Shown one piece after another: positions 35,630 to 47,614 of a DNA stretch of 64,000 nt. This DNA comes from Platycnemis pennipes. Taxonomy: Eukaryota > Arthropoda > Insecta > Odonata > Platycnemididae. Every line of letters begins with the position of its first letter. Position 1 is the stretch's first letter. Below the pieces are notes generated by a model that was not told the DNA's origin, ran no database searches, and saw nothing but the letters and a program-made list of their open reading frames with translations. The stretch lies in the NCBI GenBank assembly GCA_933228895.1, contig OW121848.1:85517470-85581469 (forward strand), given 5' to 3'. Made by a program: the position numbers and the translations under genes.

Positions 35630-36370
35630 TAATCAACCTATTCCGGCGCGGGAGATGTATTCAAAAAGGCGATGAATGGCAGGAAGTAGAGGGTGAGAAA
35701 TGGGACGAAGTGAGGACGTTTAATGTACAAGAGACCTTGGGAAGTTGGGGGGTGGAGGGAATGGAAATAAAGGGGGCGACACTGTAGAATGAAGGGGACC
35801 ATTCCGGTAGGGGAGGATACGTATACAGCGGTAGTATCGTGCCCCGCGGGGGACGAAGATGAAGAAAGAGGCAGGGGTGGGGCCCCTTTGACTCGGCTTG
35901 GAGTTGAAAAGGGGACCTGGACCCCTTGCGCAGGGTAGAGGATAAGACCCGGCGGGTCGAGGTGAGGACAACGGGCGCATCTGTTGTGCACCACATATAT
36001 TAAGCGTGACGGGTGGTAAGTGGCCCTGCTATCGGACTGGTGGGGAGGAAGAGCCCCTTCAAGTCCACCCACCCTCCCAACTCCGAACAGCCCTCGGGAC
36101 GCAACCAACGCACTGGGGGAGGAATCGGCTTGCCCGTGCCTAGGAGCGGCCTCCGCGGTGCAACGTGTGCTCTGCTCCCTGGGTGGGGGGACGGTTGAAT
36201 GCTCGGAGTGCTAAACGGTTTGGGTTTTCTATTGCCCCGAGGATCCGACGAGGCCAATGAAATCAGGATAATGCATCCCCCTTCTCCCCCTCACCGAATA
36301 CAGTCTGTTTGGACGAAACCTGTCCTCTGCCCAAAACGAGATTCGCCGCTCCCTCACGAGAAGCCTAAGT
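35630..36370. other. GC-rich island
   Basis: The segment is purine-rich at 35640-35960 and then mixed with CpG. Frames on both strands (35638-36108 minus, 36000-36257 minus, 36013-36214 plus) overlap one another and have no domain. Confidence 0.5.
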
Positions 36371-37309
36371 GAATTATTCTGATCCAAGTCGAAGCTGCGT
36401 GATGAGCGGTTCGAATTGTATCTCGTGAAGAGGTGCGAGAATGGCTTGCGCAAATGGTTGGGAGAGCTGTAATTTCGCGCGTAATCCTTGGCGTTCCATG
36501 CGTTCTGCTATGCCCCAAATGGTTGCACTATTCATATTGTACTCACTTTTTTCTTCCATAGCAATTTCTCTCTTAGGAATTACCCAAGACGGAAGATCCG
36601 TATCCGTAAATGATCACGCGTGGATTTGGAAGTAGGACTAGTTGTAACCTTAAAAAATAAAAATTTGCGTTGACCCATATGTTGAGAGGAGAAAATGGCA
36701 TTAATTCCGTTTAAAGTGCTCAAGTCGGTGGGAATATAACATATTTTATCCTTGGCGCGGGAGGAATTATCTTAGGCATTTTTCGAATTTTCAGTTCCTC
36801 CGTTAACTTGTTTTTCAACATAATGTCCACAAGGATCACGGATTTCGTTCTGTCTATGCTATTCGCAGGTAAGAGTTGTCAACATAATGTCGCCGCGGAA
36901 GAACCCCGTAATACAACTCTCCAATGGAAGCAGTAGCAGTAGATCTATTTAGAGGAGTCAGAAATGCATTGATATGGAGAGAGAAGTAGTGCAGGATTGG
37001 AGACGGTAGTTGAGCGAAGTGCAAAATGGGTAGGCACACCCAATCAGAACCTACCATTACCTATAGGAGGCGATTAAATCTAAAATGTTTTGCATTTGTT
37101 TTCAAATTAAATGGCATATGTTACTTATTTTTCCTGCATTACAATCACGCTTGGTCCCTTATAATAACAGAGCTTATTAATGTTATAAAACCATAGCAGA
37201 AGCTTATTGCTTATTGCTGGCCTTATTGCTTATGCTTATTGCCGGCTTTCAGGAAGCTTTCCAGCCTACCTACTCAAAAGTCTCAGTGAAGGCTGAATCT
37301 TTCGGGCTT
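36371..37309. other. Non-coding DNA with a small tandem repeat
   Basis: Near 37195-37250 the unit GCTTATTGCTTATTGC is repeated irregularly. TCAACATAATGTC occurs twice (near 36816 and 36877). No gene was recognised. Confidence 0.5.
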
Positions 37310-37427
37310 CACTGCGTCGTTGCTTTTGGAACAACAGTTTCTCCTGCATTGCAGCTGGCGCCTTCCGGTCGAAGTGATTGATGCCGCGTTGCTGTCAAAT
37401 TGTTGTCCCAAAAGCAACTTCGCGGTG
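37310..37427. repeat. 118-bp foldback
   Basis: Arms 37310-37340 and 37397-37427 are reverse complements with five mismatches in 31 bp (core GTTGCTTTTGG / CCAAAAGCAAC). The loop is 56 nt. It abuts a SINE and a non-LTR tail, so three repeats are stacked within 450 bp. It is probably a small MITE. Confidence 0.7.
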
Positions 37428-37440
37428 ATACTCTGAATAT

Positions 37441-37560
37441 GTAGCCATCACTGTCTACGCACCGTGGAAGCCTTCGAACTAATCGCGGGTTCAAATCCAG
37501 TGTTGGGCATGGATGTTGTGTTACCCTTAGGATTACACGCTAAGGTTCATCATAATTAGT
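37441..37560 (+). mobile_element. tRNA-derived SINE copy
   Basis: B box GGTTCAAATCC lies at 37488-37498, followed by GGGCATGGATGTTGTGTT, the family block shared with the copies at 5.4, 5.7 and 55.1 kb. The tail is CTTAGGATTACACGCTAAGG. The A box is weak. Confidence 0.7.
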
Positions 37561-37569
37561 ATTTTAATC

Positions 37570-37756
37570 CTAGGATTGGTTTACTGCAGTCCTCCATTCT
37601 GCCCTGTTCAGTGTTAATTCCCTCACGCTCGAATATGTTTTCTCTTTCACGTCCTTCTTTAATTGCTATCTTGCCCCTTGGTTTTCCTAGCGGGACCTTA
37701 CCCTCAATTTCACGGTAAGTTTCGGCATTGCGATATAACCGTAGCCGTTGAAGCAC
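37570..37756 (-). pseudogene. Non-LTR reverse transcriptase C-terminal remnant, other subfamily
   Basis: Minus-strand reading gives NAETYREIEGKVPLGKPRGK, then in another frame KDVKEKTYSSVRELTLNRAE and WRTAVNQS with stop 37570-37572. The ending NRAEWR-x-AVNQS is the same landmark as in the copies at 3652 and 12820, but the sequence differs enough to be another subfamily. One frameshift separates the two halves. Confidence 0.75.
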
Positions 37757-38169
37757 CTAAAACCCTTGTTTGCCAATACATCCTATCGTAACATGGTTGT
37801 TACAAGGGGTATCCTATGTCTTAAAATGCTTAGACAAATATTTACCTCTATCACTCATTGATTTATATTATTAAAATTATGTTGACATATATCTTTTCAA
37901 GGATATTTCAATTCACTGGTAAGAATGTAGGGTTACAAGGAGAAGGGTACGAAAACCATTGCCATTTTAATCCCAGAATGTCTTCCAGAAAAAATTATAT
38001 TTTAATGCTATAATGAGCTAGGTCTTTTCAGTATAGAATAATTTCATCATCTTGGATTTTACCAAATCAGCCACCTATTTACAATGGTCTGCTGCTTCTA
38101 TTTATTTTGCTGTAAAATTATTGACAATCTGGTAACGTTTCCGGTACATCTCTTGAAAATTAAAACAGT
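37757..38169. other. AT-rich spacer
   Basis: I see nothing here. Confidence 0.5.
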
Positions 38170-39060
38170 ACTCTAGCAGCCCTAACACTTCCCTTTGGCC
38201 GCGTTTCAAGTGTGCGGAACAATAAGTTAATGGAAAACCTCTTCATCCTCTAAAAAGACGTCTTAGCAGCATCCCCTCCGTGTCTCACCGTGAAAATCCG
38301 CACCGATCGTAAACGGCGGCCAGAGCACGTGCGAGCGGGGCACGCTGCGGAATACCTCCCGAGGATGATGCGACCATGGAGAAGGGATGGAGTGGTGGGG
38401 GAGGGTAGATTAACACACGTCGGGAGTGGGTGGGGCGAGGGCCAGAAGGGGCGCAGACGCATTTCCGAGTAGGCGGCAAAAGGGAGGGCGGGCGGAAAGC
38501 ACGGAGGGAAAAGACGGGTCGAAGGAAAGGGATCTCCCCCCCTGGTGGATGAAAGGAACTGCGAAAAGTCAAACAAATGGGCGATGATTATCGTGTCCTT
38601 CTGTCTGCGGGAGGTTAGGCGGGTGGAACGGGAGGGAGGAGGGAGAAATGAGAGGAAGGGGTCCACCCCTTGCCTATGAGCCACCTCTCAGCCGGGAAAT
38701 TTATCGCCCTTCGCTCCCTCAGTCACGGCCCCCGCGAAGTCCCCGTCGAGCACTGCCTCTCAACTCTCTGCCCCCCCCCCCCCTTCCCCGCCCACCAGAA
38801 CCTCACCCCCCCCCCTCCATTGCCTCTGCCCGCCCACCCTCGGCGCCTTTTCGCATCCTCCATCCCGTCCCCTTCGGATGCTGCGTCTCATCCCTCTTCC
38901 CCCAAAAGCCGCCTCTCCCCTCACACTCTATACCTCCTCGAACCATTCTTCCGTAGGAAGATACACTCGCCCCTGAAGATCCTGTTCTTCCGGAGCCTTG
39001 CATAGTGTCCTTCTCCTCCTCAACCCTACAAATCCTTTCAGGAAGTGTATCCTACTTCGC
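38170..39060. other. Purine-to-pyrimidine island
   Basis: The plus strand is purine-rich with CpG at about 38320-38660, then pyrimidine-rich at 38690-39060, including a run of 14 C near 38772. The frames are low-complexity. Confidence 0.55.
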
Positions 39061-40689
39061 GGTCGGATAATTTTATCACTGTGTCACCCATTCTCTATAA
39101 TTTTTCCCTCCAATAAGACATGCGTACACTTTTCTCTATCCGTAAAGGAATGCATATCCGTCACAGAATCTGTATGCTATCCATAAATTCATATTTACAA
39201 TACTCTATTTGCCGTTCCCTATCTCTCTCAATTACCGTGTTTCTCCCTTCTTCTTTCCTTAAATCTCAGTATGTCTTATACTGTCACGATTCAATCTCTG
39301 GAAGAGACCTATTTCTCTAATTGGACGCATCTTAGCGATTTTTCATCCAGGGCTGACTATGGTTTCGAAATCAAATTACGAAGCGGAATAATGTCTTTAT
39401 TTCTTCCACAGCTGAAGTAAAAAATCATGCAGGAATATTCCACACGCTATTTCTGCCACCACCATCTGAATTGGATTACGGTACGAATTATGTAGTATTT
39501 CAGATTTTTTTTAATGTGATAAAATTATGTAACGATATTCATATCCACTATTTTTACTGCTCAGTAACCTTCAATGAGAAAAATACGCCAGGATATGTTG
39601 GGAGCATCCCTGCGTGGCCTAGCCTTGCTCTAGCCTAGTAATGACTTGTTATACCAGTAGGTAGATGGAAGGGTGAATACTAATTCTGCAGAATTATCAT
39701 AGGCACATTATATTCTTGTATATACCAACTGATTATTCGTAATTGAGTGGGTATTGCCCTTTTTTTAGCATGGTAATGGTTTTATTTAATTACTAATTGA
39801 AGCGAACTATATCTGGCTAGTTTAATGAAAAGATGCAATACTCAAGCACTGAAATATATACCCAAACAAAACTTTTCTTCAATAAAAAACATTTTTTTGG
39901 AATAGTGCAATATATTTGAGTGCCTGATTTATTATTAACTGTCAAGTTGCTGTGGTTAAATGGCTCTACTTATCATTAATGTTTACATTTATTCTCACAC
40001 TCTAAAAAATATGCTCATAGATAAAATCTGATAATTGACATATGATCTTAATAAGTTTCATCGTACAAAAAAATTGTACCCTTTGACACTCTCATGTATT
40101 TTATCCTCATGTATTCCAATAGGAATTACTGTCCATTAGTGTAGGAGAATCAAGACATTACTTAAGCCAATAATATTTCCCAGTTACGGAAATTTCGGAT
40201 GCGGAACGACATTGGCATGAGTGATTTTACCTAATGTTGCGAATCAGTCCTTGCAAGTTTCGAATCCAAATTATAATCACGAAGTTACCTTTCATCAATG
40301 TATACCCAGAGAATATCAACTGTATAGTTTCAATAAAAAAAAGTCAATGGGTATCAATTTTGTTTTTTCTTGCCCTTGCTCTGTCAGCAAGACCGTGCCG
40401 ATTTTATAATTATAGTGTAAAATGTTTTGTCTCGGCATTAGGAATTCCGCGAAAACCCCTCCACGTTTACTTTATCGTTCGTTATGTGTTCGACGTTACC
40501 TTCATTCTAAATCTGTTTCTCACACTCGTCATCTGTGGTTACAGAGATTAGATTGTCGTCAATTACCGAATGCTTAGCGTTGTGATTGGGTTTCCCATGT
40601 TTCTTTACTTCCGCTCCGCCGATAACGTTCGAAATGATTGCCGTTAGATGAATTGTATCTATGTGTTATTTCCCAGGTTATTGACGCCT
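39061..40689. other. AT-rich DNA
   Basis: No gene is supported. Frames at 39120-39320 and 40234-40551 are T-rich, hydrophobic by composition and without motif. Confidence 0.55.
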
Positions 40690-41670
40690 GCGTTTAAATA
40701 CACGCAGCTGTATCCTCCCGTGTTTGCATGCAAGCGTGTGTTTGTTTGCGTTTGTGTGTGAAGATCCCTGCACGCTCCTCTTCCATCCTCATAGAAACTT
40801 CCTTTATACTCACCTATCCTCCTCTTTGTGTGAATTTACAACGTAACATTTTTTCCTTTTCTGATTCCGTACATTTATCTCAACCCCACTGCGAATCTTC
40901 TGTTTCTCCCTGTCCAAAGTCGACCTCGATCCAAATCCCCTCGTACCACGCTCTCTCCTCTCTCACCACTCTCTCTTTCTCTCCCACCCCGTTCATCCTC
41001 TCCTCTCCCCGCCGATCCGGGGGGCAGGAGAGAAAAAACAAATCCAATAGAGAGGCAATTCGATAAAAACGGATTTTCTTATCGGGAGGAGGGGGAGAAA
41101 GGGGGCTCGATCAACACAATTATCTCTCAGGTGCCCGGAGCGCACGAATCAAATTCAACAATCGTTTAATGCGAAGGGCTCAGGACTGTCAAACTACTCA
41201 CCAAATAAATCATTTGCGTCAACAGATAAAAAAAAATCCCGTGTTATTGGAAAGTCCGCGCAATTTATCGTTTACTAAACAATGTCATTCTTGACAAATT
41301 GCTTTTCGGAGGAAAGCCTGATTCCTGCCTCCAATCCTTTTGCCCATTCAGCTCCTTTATCCTCTTTCCCTCCCCCTTCCCCCTTGAGGGGAGAGACTCC
41401 CTCCCTCCTCCCATTCCGTGACCCTCCACCCCATGTGTCATTTTCCTAGTGTGCCCGACTCCCAACTCCTAGCCTTCCGCCTCCCACGCCCACTAGTCCG
41501 CCACCCCTACCCCTAAAAATCCCACTCCTGCCCACCTTTTCCCCATTCCCCGCCATCCTTACCAACTCCTTCCATTCCTGTCGTCTCATCCTCCGCGAGA
41601 CTGCATCATCTTCCCTCCTCCCTCCACACCAGCGCTGCGGCAGAGTCAGGAAAAATGGGATTGTCAAGGC
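40690..41670. other. Pyrimidine-rich islands around a site-rich core
   Basis: C/T-rich DNA at 40780-41010 and 41320-41660 flanks a balanced segment at about 41040-41310. That core contains ACAATTATCTCT, TTTATCGTTTACTAAACAA (forkhead/Hox-like) and CAATAA-type sites. The core resembles a conserved non-coding element in texture, but this is only an impression without alignment. Confidence 0.35.
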
Positions 41671-43019
41671 ACACATATCATGGCGGTTTTTGGAGACACA
41701 GAGGTTAGTCGCGGTTTTGCCCTTTTTACCATCGTCCTTCTCATCAAGAACGGGTAATGTGTTCGTAGAATCTCTCGGGTGAAAAATCTTCTCGCGCGGT
41801 TTATTCGGTCTCTCTCTATCCCTCTCAGCTAGGTTCGAGTGGTATGGGGACTCCTTGTTAGGTTTTAGCTACCAATATTTCAGTGAGGAGACAGTGACGG
41901 TTAAGGTTACGATTACAATTGATTCGTTCACGTCCGTATGAAATTTATAGGTATGTACATGCTGGGAAAATATATCTTATGAATTTTTCCGTTGGCAGCT
42001 AATGGTATGAGTGAGCACCAATTAATTCCTGAGTGATATTGAGATCTGAAATTTAAATTGTTTCCTTAAGGTGATCGTGATGTTCGTTCGCACCACTTAA
42101 CTAAAGGAAAATAATATGGCTTGGAAGGTCTATTGTTAAGCAAAATTCTATTTGGTCAGAATGTAATAAAAAGCAAAACACGGAGTTTTGTTTAAACTTC
42201 TTCTACTACTAGGCCTACTTCTTACTCAGTCGATTCTGCTTCGATTTCTTGGGGCGAGAAAAAGCTTTTTTGTTTGGTAAAACAATCCTGAATAATAGCC
42301 ACAAGAGGTGACTTTTTTGCATTATCTCTTATTTTAGAGCCTCGAATAAAATAAAGTATAAGTGACAGTAATTGTAATCAATTTTAGATACCGTAATTTT
42401 TTCCTGGCATGTCTTGAATTTGTTACGCCCATATTATTATATCCCATATGTGAAACTATTAATAGCGTCACAAAAGAGCTGAGGTGGAACCGTTGCTCGA
42501 CGAGCCTTGATCGGTAGTTCTGGTTTAATGTTTTGGAATCAGTGAGCTATGCGGACGACTGTCAGTTCTGTAGCGGCATAAATATTATTGGGATATCTCT
42601 AATAAGGAGAAAGGAATCTAGAGTATAAAAGGCGTTTACGCTTTGCTCCCAACTCACATCGCCGTATCAATTAGCTTCCATAAATTCAGTTTTTTTCTAC
42701 CCTTAATGCTTCGATCCGGAAGCTAGTGGCTCAAATAGTTGCATTATATGTGTCCTTAGACTCCAAATTCTCCATCCGAGGGTGCGTAAACGGAATTCGT
42801 CCCAATACTTCTCTTGCATCGTCGGACGCAAATCAATGGCCCGGATATGTCGTTCCGAATAAAAAAAAAGCCATCGCACTGAACACATATTTTTCGGAAT
42901 AACCCGGAGAACAAACCCGTTTCCTCCATCGTTGATCGTCTCCAGTCGATTGACTACCGCTTTCGGAGCTGTTACAACAAAATGGCGCACTGAAACATTG
43001 TGACAAAAGGAGCTACCCG
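41671..43019. other. Non-coding DNA
   Basis: No gene was recognised. The minus frame 42703-43167 crosses from unique DNA into a purine/pyrimidine island and has no domain. Confidence 0.5.
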
Positions 43020-43990
43020 GAGGGCGCACATTCGAGAACGAGAGAGAGATATATAGAGGTGGATAACAGCAGGGAGAGGGTTTTGTAAGAAGGAGGGAAG
43101 GAGGAGTTGGGAGCGTGATGAAGATAAAAAAGAAAGGGAACTCGGAAAAATAAACGCGCCGTGCCAACTCTCTCTCTCTCTCTCCTCATCCCTGTCTCAC
43201 TCTGCCCCTTTTATGGATTTCATCTCCCTCCCCCTTAGCTCACCCTCCCTCCTGCGTCACCGCCCCGAATACAGTTCCATCCGGGATATTTGTCGCTCCA
43301 CTGAACCGTTAAAAACTGCCTTTGCTCACAAATGTCGACCCGAAGGGTGACCCTGTTTGATCCCTCGACCCCTCTCCCCCATCTCCTCCATGACCCTTTC
43401 CTACTCTTCCTCCGTCGTACCCCCCCCCCCTCTTCCCTCCCGCCCCGCGCCGCCTGAAATATTCCGGATTTCAGTATTATTATTTATTCCCGAAGCCGCA
43501 AATTCGCGCAAACAGATCGGTAATTGGGGCGGGGAGAGGGAAGGAGGCGGAGTAATCGGGAATTTCATTTGGGGGAGTGGGAGGGAGGAATGGGGAAGAT
43601 TCGTATCGGTAGGGAATTTTTCACGTGGGGAGGGGCCAGGAGAATCCGAGGGGTTTCGGGATGGCATGCGAATGAGGAAGGGGGAGCGAACAGAGGTGAA
43701 TGGGGAGGGTCTGGAATCCTCTGCTCCGCGGAGTTTTGGTTTGTTTTGGTCCGAGGAAGGAGGGAGGGAAATTGAGAGAGGGGGCTGGCTGAAATCGAGG
43801 TGACGGGGGTGGAGGTACCGAAGGAAATTGCCTAAGCGGACGGCTTAGCCGAGAGTCGTTTAGAATGGGAGGGTCGCCGTTGGATTTAAATCCACTTGTC
43901 AGGAGCGTTCGTTTCGGGACCCCACCGAAATCGCTGGTTTCTTTTCCATAAAAGCCCACCTACCCACTATCCATCCCACACAAAGCATCC
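43020..43990. other. Pyrimidine-to-purine island
   Basis: There is a CT microsatellite near 43168-43184, C/T-rich DNA to about 43470 and G/A-rich DNA at 43520-43860. A palindrome TGGATTTAAATCCA lies near 43879. The open frames are compositional. Confidence 0.55.
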
Positions 43991-44741
43991 AGCTTGCATG
44001 TTTGGAAGAGGTCGTATAAAAGTAAAAAAAAATCGGACAGTGTTGTGGGTGTTCCATTGAAAGTCGAAGGCTTGTGCGTTTCTCTGAATGCTCCGCATGA
44101 AAATTACCTAAATAGAATTTGTGGTTGCCGCTTAAAATTCACTCCATATGCCGGGGGTGGGCCGACGGCTCTTTGTCCATTGTATGGTTTTTCGGGAGAT
44201 ATGATGCAAATTTAGTACATGCATGCACAACGCGGTTTAGTGGAGCACGAAAAGTGGGATAGAGGACGCAGAGCTGATATTATATGAAAAATGTTTAGCG
44301 AATTATATGCATCTTGCCCATGCCATTCTTTTTTATTACATTTGGACATCTGCTGCAATGTCTTCATCATAAATGGAATATTTTATGGCTGACGCTGAGG
44401 CAGTATTAGTACCGTGGTTCACAGAAATGCATCAATATATCATTGAAAACTTTAAGAATTGACACATGCTTCGCCATATGGGGAATGCACATTTTTATCT
44501 TCCTTTTTTTATCACACTTGCGTGTCAGAAAAGGAATTACGAATCACAACTTTCTAATAATAATGTGCTAGCTCGACAGCATGTATTATTTAAGTTTATG
44601 TTTTTATGATGTATTATGCACTGTTAACTTCGATGTACATGCTTACTAAATATGTATTTATATGTAAGATATTATTAGTATTTATATGCCAATTAGTATT
44701 TATATGGCAACGTGATTACTCCTGTTGAATCGAGACTTTTT
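43991..44741. other. AT-rich spacer
   Basis: I see nothing supported here. TATTAGTATTTATATG-type units repeat near 44675-44710. Confidence 0.5.
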
Positions 44742-44895
44742 AACCTACATCTACATCTACGCGATACCCTGCAAGCCACCGCGAGGGTGTGTGGCAGAGG
44801 GTGAATATCACCAAACTGCTACATGGCTACTACATGGAAACATGCTACATAGGGTCATATGCATCTACATGGTTATTATCTACATAGTTATGCTG
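44742..44895 (+). repeat. CCCTGC hairpin repeat, copy 1
   Basis: The repeat begins with ACATCTACATCTAC, then GATACCCTGCAAGCCACC-GCGAG-GGTGTGTGGCAGAGGG. The latter forms a hairpin (GCCACC against GGTGTGTGGC). The next 90 bp (CTACTACATGGAAAC, AGGGTCA, ATGGTTATTATCTACATAG) match the tail of copy 3 read on the other strand. No coding capacity is seen. It may be the terminal part of a larger element. Confidence 0.75.
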
Positions 44896-46827
44896 GCATA
44901 GCATTCACAGAAATGCGAGCATAGCATTTCCGATCGCGTATTACTTTGCATATCATCGACTACTTTTTATTTGTATCTAATCACTTTCATGTGGCGTTTA
45001 TCGTGAAAGAGATCAGATCAAAAGGTAGCAGCTGGCAGCATTTCAGTTATTACATTTTAAGGTTGGCTATTAAATCATACTGAGCTCAGTTTACATTTTC
45101 CTTAACCAATCCCAGAAGATTTTTACAACCTGAATACTTTTTCAATCAATTGTTGGAATATATTTCGTTCCCAATCATGAATTACTCAATAGCCATTCTT
45201 ATTCATTCATTCATTGGTGTGGTTACGGTTCCTGCTGGTTAATATTAAGCATTTGAACGATCGTACTGTATTTGCGTATTAATACTTGTGAACATTCCAT
45301 TTAGTTCTTTAATGATAGATGCCAACCATTTTAAAACATCTGCCGTCATCTGAGCGTATTCTACATATTGTTTCGTCCACGACAATCAAAACGGGAAATA
45401 TTAATGATCAAGAATATTAGAATTGCTGAATGACTGATTGCGGTCTTCAGATAATTTGTATATTCGTAATGCATTTGTAAACAACTACCATTTTGCGGAA
45501 ATCACTTGTGAAGAGCAATTTGAAGAACGTTTTACATTTAATGAGCTTCATGCGAGTCCGTATATGTTACCGTCAATTCCACAATCAGAGAAGACAAGTG
45601 CCTGTTCGTAAAATAATGCTAGTTACAGCCTCAAATTCATAAATATATTCTTGGATATCAAATGCTCATTAAAGCCGATGTAAACGATTCCCTCAGTTCA
45701 TCTCGATGCCTGAAATGCATGGCCAGCGGGTTATTTCCCGATATTGGTATTAAATATGCCATGACGGTATGGTATAAATAATGAACGTTGGTGATCAATG
45801 GTTCCTGCCCCATTTTTGCGCCTCAACTTCGGTGCATGAATGTTTTTCAAGGTCAGTGCAAGGAAGAATCGTTTCCGGGTCAATTTGTGACCGACTCTGG
45901 TACCTGTACTGCGGCTATTTTTGAAGGAAAGTTCTCTGAAGATCGCTTTCGAAGAAACCTTTTAAGAACGCGAGGGTTTCAAGTTCGCCACTGGATTTTC
46001 ATTCTTCCTGTCTCTCAGAAGAATACCGTGGTGTAGTTTTACGGAACTCTCCTTGAGTAGTACTCGTCAAATAAATCATGAAATGTAGGTTCATTTAGCT
46101 ATTGAAAGCCGTGGTTATGGGTGATGTTGTTAACTATAGTACCTTCGCTGTAAAATGCCACGCCTGTAAGAACACTGAAATTTCCTGGGCACGAGTCTTT
46201 ATGTGAGGACTTAGTACGTATAGTGAATCGCTTTCGAACTGTCAAAAGTTTTATGGCAAGGTTTAAAATTTCTCGTTTAGCATTTTCGCGGTTTGAGAAT
46301 TTTCGCGAACACATCACCTTCACCGACGTCAGTAAACGGAGAGCCAGATTTATTTCACATAAGTGAATGCTATTTTTATGCAGCAGAACGTTTCACCACC
46401 TGGCAACTCAAGGGTCGTGGTTTCCAACACCGCCTCGGATCCCGGAGTAAAAAATGAAATCATTCATTCTCTTTGAGCCTCATACATGACCAATCAGAAA
46501 CGCGGCATGGGTACCTTGAGTTGGACGGTATGATGTATGTACCTACACCCTGCGCAAAACTCTCATTCCATTGCCCAAAGCTAATTGCTCTTTCATTATA
46601 TAAGCGATGTTGTCTGCATTTAGGGCTTAAGGGAATTAATGTATTGATAAATCTTGTTTTTGTGCCTAATCCATAAATGTAATATTTAAAAATGATAGTT
46701 ATAGGTTTTTTACGGAAGAAAGGGTAGAAAATATTTTATTGTAATTTTGTTAATTATGTTAGCACAGATGGTCAGATGGTATTACGAATCTTTGGTAATC
46801 ACTGTTGCATGCTGTGTTACAAGCACA
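44896..46827. other. AT-rich DNA
   Basis: No gene is supported. The frame 45788-46036 has no domain or splice context. Confidence 0.5.
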
Positions 46828-46960
46828 ACATCTACATCTACACAACACCCTGCAAGCCACCGTAAAGGTGTGGCAGGGGGTGAAGATCAAGCATGCACTA
46901 TAAACATGCAAGCATGTATAACAAAGACTTTGATGGTAGCCTTACTACAGGTATAAATGT
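46828..46960 (+). repeat. CCCTGC hairpin repeat, copy 2
   Basis: ACATCTACATCTACACAACA is followed by CCCTGCAAGCCACCGTAAAG and GTGTGGCAGGGGGTGAAGATCA, then a tail with GGTAGCCTTACTACAGG that aligns with copy 3. It has the same orientation as copy 1, 2.1 kb away. Confidence 0.75.
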
Positions 46961-47454
46961 TCCTTCATGGCTACGTAAAAATTACTCTTAGATCATTAAA
47001 TCATCCATTTTAACATAATTTTGTTGAGTAATAAATATTATTGTTAATATATGCTACGATAGGTTCAGTGGTGTATCAGAATAAATAGAAGAATTCGGTT
47101 GGATATCATTATCAGAACGTAGGTTAACGTACAGATTAAATCTCCTGCAAAAATTTAAAACGGATAGCTTTACTGAAAATGTTTGATGTATATTAAAAAC
47201 CCTTGAGTATTATTCTATATTTGATCAGCTAAATAAGATTAAAGAGATTGTCGTATTGATAGATTCAAAGTGTCATTTCTTCCCCGTACTATAAGAGAGC
47301 GCGATAGGCAGCATAGCAAAGGGATAGGTAGGTGAAATATTGTTAGAGTAGTATGTGGTGCATAATGCATGAATTAACATTACCTATTAATCCTGGTTTC
47401 GTAGGCAAATGCAGATAAAAATATTTAGATAAATGCCATTATAACCAAGAATTC
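46961..47454. other. AT-rich spacer
   Basis: This lies between two inverted copies of the repeat. I see nothing else. Confidence 0.5.
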
Positions 47455-47614
47455 CTTTATCACTATGTAGATACTAACCATCTAGCTAATTGTGACCCTA
47501 TTATCTAATACGTTTCCCTGTAGTAGCCTAGTTGCATGTCAACAGTTCATGTTTGATGATCTTCACCCTTTGACACACACTCACGGTGGCTTGCAGGGCA
47601 TTGCGTAGCTTTAG
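47455..47614 (-). repeat. CCCTGC hairpin repeat, copy 3, inverted
   Basis: Read on the minus strand it gives CTACGCAATGCCCTGCAAGC and CACCGTGAG, then a GAAGATCATC tail with GGCTACTACAGGGAAAC, AGGGTCACAATTAGC and ATGGTTAGTATCTACATAG. This last part matches copy 1 best. Copies 2 and 3 form an inverted pair about 500 bp apart. Confidence 0.75.

Noticed and set aside
42703..43167. 154-codon minus frame
   Set aside because: It crosses a purine/pyrimidine boundary, has no recognisable domain, and shows no splice or promoter context.
46380..46450. tRNA-like GGTTTCCAACACC segment
   Set aside because: There is no paired arms pattern and no clear A box. The similarity to a B box is too weak.
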